In this document: piece after piece, positions 52,368-61,028 of the stretch | How positions within the stretch are numbered: position 1 is the first letter of the stretch | Layout of the letters: every line of letters begins with the position of its first letter | Origin: an uncultured Candidatus Poseidoniales archaeon | GTDB lineage: Archaea > Thermoplasmatota > Poseidoniia > Poseidoniales > Poseidoniaceae | Reading direction: 5' to 3' | Assembly: GCA_905181785.1 (NCBI GenBank) | Contig: CAJIZC010000023.1 | Coordinates: 1-64,000 of the forward strand | Length of the DNA stretch: 64,000 nucleotides | Translations under genes and position numbers: made by a program | The notes under the pieces: model-generated | Told to the model about the DNA's origin: nothing | The model's input: only the letters and a program-made list of their open reading frames with translations | Database searches by the model: none

Positions 52368-55300
52368 ATGTCGTCTTCCTCCGTTCGTGCTGTGGGCTTT
52401 GTGTTCGTCCTGCTCATGGCAAGCCTCTCCCCGCTGGCGGCACCTGCGGCGGCTCACAGTGCTATCTTGCTCGATGTCAACACCCATCATGTGGTGCTGC
52501 AACCCGGCGATTCAGCCAACATCAGCCTCTCGATCGAAAATAACGGTTCAGCCATTGAATCCTACAACATCACCATCAACACGGGCTCTCTCTCCTCGGT
52601 TTGGGCCATTAACGCCACTGAAGATGTGATCGAGAACGTCTTTCCCACGTGGAGCAGAAACACAACCATTGTGATTCAACTCTCTAGCACCGCAGTCCCT
52701 TCTAACAGCGGCTCATTCAACATCCATGTCACTGAACCAGAACAAAACATCACGACAATCATCACTGTCTTTGTCAGCGTTGCTCCGTCCTATTCACCAC
52801 TGCTTTCCTTCGACACCTTGGGTTCCTCGCTTGCCTCAATGGAAGCCGGCGCTTCTTCGACGTACACCATCGATGTCACGAACGCAGGTTCGGTCAGCGA
52901 CACGCTTCTGCTCGACGTTGAATACGAAACCGACTTGGTCGCCTGGTGGGCATCACAGCAAAGCAACAACACCGGAGGAAACGGTACTGCTGGCAACAAC
53001 ACCGGTGGCAACAACACAGGTGGCAACAACACCGGTGGCAACAACACCGGTGGCAACAACACTGGTGGTAACGGCACGGGTGGCAACGGCACAGGTGGCA
53101 ACAACACTGGTGGCAACAACACTGGTGGCAACAACACCGGTGGCAACGGCACAGGCGGCAATTCAAGTACCAATTTTAGCGTCGTTTCGAACGTGTTAAT
53201 GTACGGTAACAGTTACACTGCATCCAACAGCCTCAATGGTTTGCTTGAATCAATGGGGGTGCTCAATGCCGACGCCATCAGCCCGGGAGGAACTCGGCTT
53301 GCGCAACACTGGAGCAACGTGAACACACCGTCGCATGCGTCAAACACTACGCTTCGGGATGCGAGCATCGATTGGGACTACGTCGTGCTCCAAGATCAAA
53401 GCCAAGTTCCCGGATTCGACCGCAATGATACATACTGGACGGCAAGCAAAGACGGGGCAGTAAACCTCGCTCAAGCCATCGAGGACGAAGGCTCACAATC
53501 CGTGCTGTTTATGACTTGGGGGCGCCGAAGCGGTGATCCAACAAACCCCCTGATTTATTCCAACTTCACCGCCATGCAAGATCGCTTGGAAGACGGTTAC
53601 CTCGACTACCGTGACAACATGACTTCAAGCGGCGCAGTGGTGTGGGTTGCACCTGTTGGTCTCGCCTTCAAACACATCCATGACAACGTGGTTGCAGGCG
53701 GGCTGAACGCTTCATTGAGTGGTAATTTATTCTATGATTTGTACAGCAGCGATGGCAGCCATCCTTCAGTTGCAGGCAGTTACCTTGCTGCTTGCGTCTT
53801 GTACGCCACCATGACTGGGACTTCACCAGTCGGATCCAATGACACCGTGGTTCTCAACAGCACAGTGAAACTCCAACTCCAACAAGCAGCTGCAGCAACC
53901 GTGTTTAACGAAACTTCACACCTCGATTACCCCTGGTCCACCAGCATCACCGCAAGTTCCTCCTCTCGTGGTCTTGGCGGCGGAGTACCAAACGGATGGA
54001 ATGTCCAATGGGCTGATGACCAATTTGACAACATGGAGGCTGGCTCATCCGATCAAGCATCCCTCCAAATCACTGTGCCTGCTGATGCCGCACCAGACTA
54101 CTACGGATTCCGCTTATTTGTTGCTTCAACCCAAGGCAACACCAGCACCTCAACCTTGCTCGTCGTTCACGTCGATGAAGAGCACAACCTAAGCATGGCT
54201 TTCCTTGACCAAGATGCACACTTCATTCCTGGCACCACGCTGAACACAACGGTGCGTGTGACAAACACAGGGAATGCAGAGGCGAATTACGATTGGGAAG
54301 CGACGGCAATTGGCGGACCTTGCATGTTCAGCCTCCCAACCTCTTCTACACTCAACTTCACCCCGGACGCATCGCTCGATCTTCCGCTTCAAGTGACCGT
54401 AGATGCTTCGGCAACAACCGCCGACAGTTGTGACTTCCACCTCAGCGGAGTCACGCCGGATGGAACCACCACATTCACCAAGGGCGCAACATTCACCCTG
54501 CAGGTTGATGAACTGCTCGCCTTTGAACTGGTGACCTCTGTTGCGTCGATTGAAGTGCAGCCAGGAACGGCTGCAATGTACGAAGTTCGCGTGCTCAACA
54601 ACGGCAGCGAAACTCGAAACTTTGTGCTTCAAATCATGGGCCACCCAAACCTCAGCACTCAACTGACATCACCAAGCGACCTTTTGGTAGAGGCTGGTGA
54701 AACCGGAAGTTGGCAAGTGGAAACTTCGGCGGCTGCGGGAGCGGTCGGTGTTTACACTCAAGAATTCGAAGTCACTCGGGGTTCAGTTTCATCCGATGCT
54801 TCGATCGAGGTTGATGTTTTGCCATCGAAAGAAATTGAACTTTCAGGTCCTTTAGATGGCCGGATTTTAATGGAACCAGGCAGCATGTCCTCGACTCTGT
54901 TTACCGTCGTCAACTCTGGCACTGGCAACGTTACGCTTGTCGCCTCGCTCTCGGGGTTACCCGCATCGGTCGAAGCGGACATCAGCCACACCTCATTGAT
55001 GCTGGCAGCGGGGGCATCCATTGATGTGGTGTTGAACCTCACGCTTGCCGACAATGCGCAGCCAGGCACCCATTCACTCGTCTTTGGCTATGGTGGCTCG
55101 GGCGTGTCTGCGACACAAACCGTTGATTTGCAAATCCAAGATCGCTTTGCGGTTCTCGTTTCCAGTACTGTTGCTGATCTTGTTGCAGGACCGGCCAACG
55201 ACGCTCGACTGGTCTTTGACATTACGAACCTTGGAACCTCGACCGATACCATCCAGTTGAGTCTAAGCGATGAAGCCGAAGGTGATTGGTTCTCATACTC

Positions 55301-56510
55301 CCTGTTCACAACATCACTCTCCATTTCCGCAGGAAGCTCAGCGGCGGTAGAACTCACCGTTCGAGAAATTTCTGCTGGTGCTCCGCTGGAGGGCGTAATC
55401 GTTACCCTCCATGCCAAGTCTGGAATCGACCAAACTGCAATGCATCACCTCAATGTCACCGTCCGGCCACAAATCGCTGGTGCTGAAATCACCGTCATCG
55501 CTGATGACGATGAGGCACAACCCGGTGATGCAATCAGAGGAACCGTTGTGGTCCAAAACACAGGCACAGGGGCAGATCAACTCCTCCTGACAACCGTCGG
55601 TATGGACTGTGGGCTCACAAGCCAATTTGATCTTGCTGCCGGTTCGTCTTCACCTGCCGTTGCTTGGTCTTGCGTCCTTGACGAAAACGCACAATCTGGC
55701 CTTGGCGAACTGAAGTTCCGCGTCACAAGTTCAGCCCGCTCAGAATACGTTCAAACCTACACGGAGATCTACACCATTGAACCATCATGGGATTCAGAGT
55801 CCGTCTTGATGCTGACCACCGATAAGGCAGACTACAATGTTCCCTATTCTGGTGGAACCACACTTGTGGTCACCGTGGAAAACCTCGCCAACACCCAAGT
55901 GAGCGGTGTTTTAGATCACGGTGGCGAAGGTTCAGCAATGCTGATTGCACAATGGACGAGGTACCTCGACAACGAATCCACCTCGGCCTTTGTTCTGGCG
56001 CCGTTTGCAACCGCTGACTTTGAACTCACCCTCACGTCCGATGTTCAAGCCAATGAAATGGCGGTGTTGTTTGTGAAAGCAACCTTTACCATCGACGCGA
56101 CCAGCACAACCTCATCAAGCGAATCTGCTGCCTTTGACGTTTCAATAGCGGGGCCTGAGCAAGCGCCACAGGGCGTATCGCTCCCACTTGGCTTCCAACT
56201 TAATGGTGCTACAACCCTTAACGCACTGTTCGGCGGGTGGGCTTTTGCGCTTCTTCTCATCGGCGTCATGTACATGCGTCGACCACGTTCCGAGGATGAA
56301 ATTACATTCACCGAAGGCCCTGATGAAGAAGAGCCGGAAGAGGACGAAGTGGCAGAACCAACAGCCTTAGGTTACAACGAGTGCAGAATGGAAGATGGAA
56401 AAGTCAGTTGCCCATCGTGCGATGCTCGACTCGGTGTGCCTCGTGCTAGCGAACCACCGTTTAGATTCACGTGTCCGAAATGCACCACAATGATTCGCGT
56501 TATTGAGTGA
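52368..56510 (+). CDS. Membrane-anchored surface protein with embedded SGNH-hydrolase domain, sequon repeat and zinc-ribbon tail
   Basis: 1380 residues. Signal peptide (FVFVLLMASLSPLAAPAAAH), an N-terminal CARDB/NEW3-like beta domain, then a 13-unit GGNNT array (~200-268). An SGNH/GDSL-like domain follows (~275-490) with block I MYGNSYTAS (Ser) and block V DGSHPSVAG (Asp-His), consistent with a catalytic esterase or acetylhydrolase. About eight NEW3/CARDB-like repeats follow (e.g. VQPGTAAMYEVRVLNNGSETR). A membrane helix lies at ~1288-1306, then an acidic segment and a zinc ribbon CPSC...CPKC at the cytosolic end. It may remove acyl groups from polysaccharides outside while the ribbon binds a partner inside; both are inference. 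Confidence 0.85.
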   Translation: MSSSSVRAVGFVFVLLMASLSPLAAPAAAHSAILLDVNTHHVVLQPGDSANISLSIENNGSAIESYNITINTGSLSSVWAINATEDVIENVFPTWSRNTTIVIQLSSTAVPSNSGSFNIHVTEPEQNITTIITVFVSVAPSYSPLLSFDTLGSSLASMEAGASSTYTIDVTNAGSVSDTLLLDVEYETDLVAWWASQQSNNTGGNGTAGNNTGGNNTGGNNTGGNNTGGNNTGGNGTGGNGTGGNNTGGNNTGGNNTGGNGTGGNSSTNFSVVSNVLMYGNSYTASNSLNGLLESMGVLNADAISPGGTRLAQHWSNVNTPSHASNTTLRDASIDWDYVVLQDQSQVPGFDRNDTYWTASKDGAVNLAQAIEDEGSQSVLFMTWGRRSGDPTNPLIYSNFTAMQDRLEDGYLDYRDNMTSSGAVVWVAPVGLAFKHIHDNVVAGGLNASLSGNLFYDLYSSDGSHPSVAGSYLAACVLYATMTGTSPVGSNDTVVLNSTVKLQLQQAAAATVFNETSHLDYPWSTSITASSSSRGLGGGVPNGWNVQWADDQFDNMEAGSSDQASLQITVPADAAPDYYGFRLFVASTQGNTSTSTLLVVHVDEEHNLSMAFLDQDAHFIPGTTLNTTVRVTNTGNAEANYDWEATAIGGPCMFSLPTSSTLNFTPDASLDLPLQVTVDASATTADSCDFHLSGVTPDGTTTFTKGATFTLQVDELLAFELVTSVASIEVQPGTAAMYEVRVLNNGSETRNFVLQIMGHPNLSTQLTSPSDLLVEAGETGSWQVETSAAAGAVGVYTQEFEVTRGSVSSDASIEVDVLPSKEIELSGPLDGRILMEPGSMSSTLFTVVNSGTGNVTLVASLSGLPASVEADISHTSLMLAAGASIDVVLNLTLADNAQPGTHSLVFGYGGSGVSATQTVDLQIQDRFAVLVSSTVADLVAGPANDARLVFDITNLGTSTDTIQLSLSDEAEGDWFSYSLFTTSLSISAGSSAAVELTVREISAGAPLEGVIVTLHAKSGIDQTAMHHLNVTVRPQIAGAEITVIADDDEAQPGDAIRGTVVVQNTGTGADQLLLTTVGMDCGLTSQFDLAAGSSSPAVAWSCVLDENAQSGLGELKFRVTSSARSEYVQTYTEIYTIEPSWDSESVLMLTTDKADYNVPYSGGTTLVVTVENLANTQVSGVLDHGGEGSAMLIAQWTRYLDNESTSAFVLAPFATADFELTLTSDVQANEMAVLFVKATFTIDATSTTSSSESAAFDVSIAGPEQAPQGVSLPLGFQLNGATTLNALFGGWAFALLLIGVMYMRRPRSEDEITFTEGPDEEEPEEDEVAEPTALGYNECRMEDGKVSCPSCDARLGVPRASEPPFRFTCPKCTTMIRVIE
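52965..53171 (+). repeat. 15-bp minisatellite encoding 14 consecutive N-glycosylation sequons
   Basis: Thirteen 15-bp units close to GGTGGCAACAACACC, plus a final NSST, encode (N-N-T/N-G-T)-G-G. Every unit contains an N-x-S/T sequon with a five-residue period. Units are nearly identical in DNA sequence, so unit number may vary between strains by slippage. It separates the N-terminal domain from the SGNH domain and likely acts as a heavily glycosylated linker. Confidence 0.9.
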
Positions 56511-57306
56511 GTTCATCGACGGATATCCGTTGAGCAATGAGCAAAAAGGCAGTGTGGCCAAATGGCCCATTCACGGGCCGCATGCCACCTTTCGAGGCCT
56601 TGCCCCACTGACGTTCGATCAATTCACCAGCCCATTCAACTTCGAGACCCGCTTCCTCACAAGCGAACCAGGCTGCTTCTACTTGGCTGGTGACGGGGCA
56701 GTAACAAGCCAACCGACCACCGACTGCCAATAGGGGAGCTACAGCCCCAACAGCAGGTGTGTGGTTTGGTAAATCCAAGATGATGGCATCAAAGGTTTCG
56801 GCATGGGTTTGAATGGCATCCGTGACTTCTTCAATCGCTCCTTCGACATGGTGATGTTCGGGGAATTCCGCCCAACTTTGCTTGGCACGAATCATGTTTT
56901 TCAAACCAACTTCTGCGTGTTCTGTTCTTGGCTCGACGGTTACATGTAGGCCACTGCCTCCAAGCGAGCGTGCGATGTGCATCGAAAGACCAGCGCTGCC
57001 AAGGCCAGCCTCCAAAACGCGGTCACCGGAGCCAAGGCCCATTCGGGCGATGAGGTAGCCTGCGTCCTTGGCGCTGATCGTTTGCGCTCTTCGCAACATG
57101 CCTTTGGACAGTTCTGGCAAGCGCGGTGGCATTCGCGTCAACTTCTTTTGCCCCACTGTGATTGTCGCTCCGTAAGCCGCCTTACCAATGGCCTCGATTG
57201 GGTCAAAAACCCCTAAGCCCTTGACCTTGCGTACGCCTGGTTGCATTTCGACCACATGCACTTTGCCTTCTGGTTCGACTAAAACAGCCCATGCATCGTT
57301 GTCCAT
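56500..57306 (-). CDS. trmI: tRNA (adenine-N1)-methyltransferase
   Basis: 268 residues from ATG 57306 (TTG 57318 adds four). Class I AdoMet methyltransferase of the TrmI family, which makes m1A58 (and in archaea m1A57) in the tRNA T-loop. N-terminal beta domain followed by the family signature LRRAQTISAKDAGYLIARMG, AdoMet loop VLEAGLGSAGLS, acidic VEPRTEH and catalytic-region LDLPNHTPA. Its last 11 bp overlap the end of the convergent surface protein gene. Confidence 0.93.
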   Translation of the reverse strand: MDNDAWAVLVEPEGKVHVVEMQPGVRKVKGLGVFDPIEAIGKAAYGATITVGQKKLTRMPPRLPELSKGMLRRAQTISAKDAGYLIARMGLGSGDRVLEAGLGSAGLSMHIARSLGGSGLHVTVEPRTEHAEVGLKNMIRAKQSWAEFPEHHHVEGAIEEVTDAIQTHAETFDAIILDLPNHTPAVGAVAPLLAVGGRLACYCPVTSQVEAAWFACEEAGLEVEWAGELIERQWGKASKGGMRPVNGPFGHTAFLLIAQRISVDELTQ

Positions 57307-57460
57307 GAAAGACGCCAAACGCTGCTTGGTTTCAATACTTCGCGAAAGAAAGGGGCATCACTCATCGAACTAAGAAAATATATGACTTCTAATATAGAAT
57401 TGCCATGGGCCCTCAGTGCGCCTTTTACAAAGTACCCTTTGTTGTCGGGAAAGGGGTTGG

Positions 57461-57470
57461 TTCAAATACC
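57461..57470 (+). promoter_or_regulatory. TATA-like box of the CxxC surface protein gene
   Basis: ttggttcaaataccaa includes TTCAAATACC centred about 25 bp before ATG 57491, again suggesting a leaderless start. The flanking TTGGT/ACCAA arms form an inverted repeat that may be an operator. A second A/T-rich element (aaaatatatgac, 57376-57387) lies farther upstream and may serve either this gene or trmI. Confidence 0.35.
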
Positions 57471-57490
57471 AACGGGGCTGTGTCCAGTTC

Positions 57491-60400
57491 ATGAAGATGC
57501 CCGCACGCATTCTTGCCTTGATGATTGTGACTCTATTCGTCGGAAGCGTACTCACCGGATTTACCGCTGAAATGAACGCCCCAGTGAACGAAATAACCCT
57601 AGAAGAAGACATTGCAGTCCAACATGCAAGTTCAGCAACAAGCCCTGGACACGTCGTGTTCGGTCAGTACATTTCATCTGACAATTGCGGGCACTGCTCG
57701 AAAACCGGCGGTGGCTCAGATGCCCATCATGCGGTGAAGGGCCTTCACCCTGACGAATACGTCTACATCACTTACATGTCTGCTTCCTACGGTGACACGG
57801 ACACCGCTCGAGCTGGCGCAGTCGCTCCATACAACTGGGCTTGGTCCACTGGTGGCGCTCCTGACGCTTACTTTGGCGACCGCACCGACAAGAACCAAGG
57901 CGGGGCCTCGGCAAACTACGACACCTATGACAGCCTCTTTTCCTCTGGTGGAGGCATGGCACCGACAACCAACGACTACGGCATGTCGGCTTCGATCTCC
58001 CAGAGCGGTGGCACCTACGACATTGATATCTCCTACAGATACTCCGGATCCGCCTCACCTGCAAGCAACATGAAATTGTATGCAGCGCTTGTCGACAAGG
58101 ATTGCACTGGTTACACCTACTCCTCTGGCATCCCTCACGGCTACAATTGTTGGATGTCATGGCTCACCGATGGTGACACCTACAAGTCCAAGAACGCCGG
58201 TACCGGAACATCGTTCACCAGCGTCACACCTTCATCCACCTCTCAGTCCGAAACTTGGACAAGTGTCCCTGCATCCGTTGTTCCTGGTGGCCTCAACAAG
58301 GCCGTCGTCATCGGCGTCCTCATGGCAGGCAACACCGTCTCAGTCGGTGGAAGTTCCGCTCACGTTTACCACGCTATTGATTCAACCATGGGTCCAAAGA
58401 TGGACCTTGCACCGGGCGCTCTCACCGTCACCAACCCAGCAGGTGGAGCATCTTACAAAATCGGCGATAGCCTCACCCTCCAATCAACCATCAGCAACGT
58501 TGGTGATTTGGATTACTCGGCAGGTGGTACAATCGAATTCTTTTACAAGAACGGCGTTAACTTCGTCACCATTGACACAGTCCCTCTGAACACGATTACA
58601 ATGGGCGGTTCACAACCTGCATCAGTTTCGTTCGATACCTCCTCCTTGCCCAGCAATGGATGGAAGACGACCTTTGGCGTGCGCCTCACTGGCTTGGTTG
58701 ATGAAACGCAAAGTGCCAACAACATGGCTCAGCAAGAACTCGACCATGACCGTCCTCCACTGGCAAAGAAGGCTCAAGTCGAAGGTTCCAATGTGATCGC
58801 CCGTGGCAATCAATTCACCATCCTTGCAAAGGGCGATGCTGACGACAACGTCGATACGATTGACACCATGACCTTCAACATCGAAGTTTCCCCTGCTGGA
58901 CAAAACCAATGGACAAGCAGCATCGTCTCCGGCGGCGATACCATCCTTTACCCAGGGTCTTCCAACGAAGGAAGAGAATATGTTCTCAACCCCTCAATGG
59001 ACATGACCTCTGGTTGGTATGACATCCGCTCACAAACCGTGGACAGCCGCGACCAAACAAGCAACTGGGTGATCACACCAGGAACAGACGGTTTCAAACT
59101 GGCCAACGGCATTCCATCAATTGTTGCTGAACCTGTCCCATCGGTGCTTTGTGACATCACAACCAAGGTCGACCTAACCGGTCATGTTTCAGACCCCGAA
59201 ACAGTCCTTTCAGACCTCACAATCTCCTCCGACAGCCCTTCCTTCGTCGCTTGGCACCCAACCACCACCGAACTCGAAGTCAAGTTTGCTTGGAGCGAAG
59301 TGAACGGTTGCCCTCTCGGCCAACAAGGCATGGAGATTCGAGTTGATGACGGCGGAGATTACTCCGAATCTGGCGAACTACCATACGGAACCCTTCTTTT
59401 CAACGTGCTCGAAAACGGTCAGCCACGGTGGGGAGGATTGCCAACTCAAACCATAGAAGAAGGCGGCTCAGGCCTCATCGATTTGCTTCCGTACCTTTCT
59501 GACACGGATGACACAGGTCAGTCCGTGGATGCAAACACGCTCGCTGTTTCTATGATCAGCAGCACAAATCCAGAGGTAATCTCCTTTGAGTTAAACGGAT
59601 ATGCACTCGCATTCGAAGCGTTGGATGATGACGTTAACGGTCAAGCGGTCGTTACACTAAGGGCCAGCGATGGGGAGCAAATCTCTGAGCAAACAATGCT
59701 CGTTCAGATTAATCCTCGCAACGATGCACCCCGCATCGACATGGAATCCATTGAAACCATCCAACTCAAGCGGAATGAACAGATGGTCATCAACTTGGTC
59801 TCCCTGGTCAGCGACATCGACAATCCTGCTTCCGAAGCGTTCCTTACGGTGACGCCTTCTGAAGCCGGAGCAGCTCGTTACAACCTGCTCAGCGGATTGA
59901 TGACCCTGCAATTCGAAGAGGTCGGCGCCCAAACGGTTTTGCTATCGGTTTCCGACAAGTACGACAGCAACCTCTACACCATGACTGTAAATGTGTACGA
60001 CTCCCTCTCGCTCGACATCTCGACCGTCAACGATGGTAGCGGTCACATCTACGCAGAAATGACGGACACGTACATTGGTCAAACGCCAACGATGACCATG
60101 TCATTGACTGACAATGCGCCAGTGTTCACCTACATGTACGCAAACTGGAACGTGTGCAACGCCCTCACCGGAACCTGTGATGGTCTGCTCACCTATGAGT
60201 TGGATGTCACACAATCAACCAACGGATGGGTCAATCTCCTGGACATGCCCTCGTTGGTGTTCGAAGACCAATCAGCACGTGAAGACGGCTCAAGGGATCG
60301 AGATTACTACGAACTTGAAATGACCGCCTCTGACAGCACAGGTGATGACTTCAAAACCCTTACCAAGCTAAAGTGGGACATCACAGAAACTGAACCTACG

Positions 60401-60952
60401 CCTGCTGAAATGGATAAAGCCACCTTGGACTCTCATCTTGTCGGTCTCCTTGCAAGCAAGGCAGCCCTCGAAGGAAGCATCGAGGAATCTACGGGAGACA
60501 CCACTGGATTGGAAGCCGAACTTGCTGAAGTCGAACAGGATCTCCAACTCGCATGCGCCGACGCCCGTGCCGAGTGCCCAACAGAAGGAAACTCAGGTTC
60601 TTCGGTCCTTGATTCGCAAGAACTCCCAATGCAAACGATCGCTCTCGTTGGGATTGCTGTCATCATCATGGCCCTTCTCGGCTTGTTGTTGACTCGCAGG
60701 TCAAAAGGAGACCTTGAACCGGACTGGACTGCAAAACAACTGCCAGCGCACGATACCGTGGCCAACTCAATGTATGGAGGTGCTCAACAAATCTTCCAAG
60801 CACCAGCGCCTGTGATTCAGCAAGCACCTGCTGCAGTCATTCCAGAAGCCCCGGCTGCCGGACCTCAATTGCCAGCAAGCGGTTTGCCTGCTGGCTGGAC
60901 CATGGAACAGTGGGTCTACTACGGCCAACAATACCTTGACGACCAACTTTGA
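57491..60952 (+). CDS. Membrane-anchored surface protein with thioredoxin-like CxxC domain
   Basis: 1153 residues from ATG 57491; the open frame upstream (from 57416) is probably untranslated. Signal peptide RILALMIVTLFVGSVLTG, then a ~250-residue Omp28/thioredoxin-like domain with C66-G-H-C69 (SSDNCGHCSKTGGG), conserved GAPDAYFGDR (cis-Pro-like loop) and a cystine pair further on. CARDB-like, cadherin-like and Ig-like beta domains follow to ~1000 and then a short coiled coil (EAELAEVEQDLQLACADARAE). A membrane helix lies at ~1047-1068, and the cytosolic tail has Gln/Pro-rich repeats and ends GLPAGWTMEQWVYYGQQYL. Possible extracytoplasmic disulfide exchange or redox-sensing protein. Confidence 0.85.
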   Translation: MKMPARILALMIVTLFVGSVLTGFTAEMNAPVNEITLEEDIAVQHASSATSPGHVVFGQYISSDNCGHCSKTGGGSDAHHAVKGLHPDEYVYITYMSASYGDTDTARAGAVAPYNWAWSTGGAPDAYFGDRTDKNQGGASANYDTYDSLFSSGGGMAPTTNDYGMSASISQSGGTYDIDISYRYSGSASPASNMKLYAALVDKDCTGYTYSSGIPHGYNCWMSWLTDGDTYKSKNAGTGTSFTSVTPSSTSQSETWTSVPASVVPGGLNKAVVIGVLMAGNTVSVGGSSAHVYHAIDSTMGPKMDLAPGALTVTNPAGGASYKIGDSLTLQSTISNVGDLDYSAGGTIEFFYKNGVNFVTIDTVPLNTITMGGSQPASVSFDTSSLPSNGWKTTFGVRLTGLVDETQSANNMAQQELDHDRPPLAKKAQVEGSNVIARGNQFTILAKGDADDNVDTIDTMTFNIEVSPAGQNQWTSSIVSGGDTILYPGSSNEGREYVLNPSMDMTSGWYDIRSQTVDSRDQTSNWVITPGTDGFKLANGIPSIVAEPVPSVLCDITTKVDLTGHVSDPETVLSDLTISSDSPSFVAWHPTTTELEVKFAWSEVNGCPLGQQGMEIRVDDGGDYSESGELPYGTLLFNVLENGQPRWGGLPTQTIEEGGSGLIDLLPYLSDTDDTGQSVDANTLAVSMISSTNPEVISFELNGYALAFEALDDDVNGQAVVTLRASDGEQISEQTMLVQINPRNDAPRIDMESIETIQLKRNEQMVINLVSLVSDIDNPASEAFLTVTPSEAGAARYNLLSGLMTLQFEEVGAQTVLLSVSDKYDSNLYTMTVNVYDSLSLDISTVNDGSGHIYAEMTDTYIGQTPTMTMSLTDNAPVFTYMYANWNVCNALTGTCDGLLTYELDVTQSTNGWVNLLDMPSLVFEDQSAREDGSRDRDYYELEMTASDSTGDDFKTLTKLKWDITETEPTPAEMDKATLDSHLVGLLASKAALEGSIEESTGDTTGLEAELAEVEQDLQLACADARAECPTEGNSGSSVLDSQELPMQTIALVGIAVIIMALLGLLLTRRSKGDLEPDWTAKQLPAHDTVANSMYGGAQQIFQAPAPVIQQAPAAVIPEAPAAGPQLPASGLPAGWTMEQWVYYGQQYLDDQL

Positions 60953-60965
60953 GTTGGGAATTGAC

Positions 60966-60989
60966 TCCACCATCTTGATACATGGTGGA
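60966..60989 (+). other. Perfect 8-bp hairpin between surface protein and lonB
   Basis: TCCACCAT/ATGGTGGA with an 8-nt loop begins 14 bp after the surface protein stop. There is no T-tract, so it may be a regulator site for lonB or a weak terminator. GGAGG lies seven bases before the lonB GTG. Confidence 0.35.
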
Positions 60990-61028
60990 TTGTAAACCCA
61001 TAAAGGGGAGTAGCGTGGAGGACATAAC

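Noticed and set aside
52965-53171. Short regularly spaced repeats, considered as a CRISPR array
   Set aside because: The 15-bp units are contiguous without spacers and are in frame within a surface protein.
52790-53173. A 127-residue minus-strand frame of VLLPPVLLPP repeats
   Set aside because: It is the reverse strand of the GGNNT-encoding minisatellite and has no independent support.
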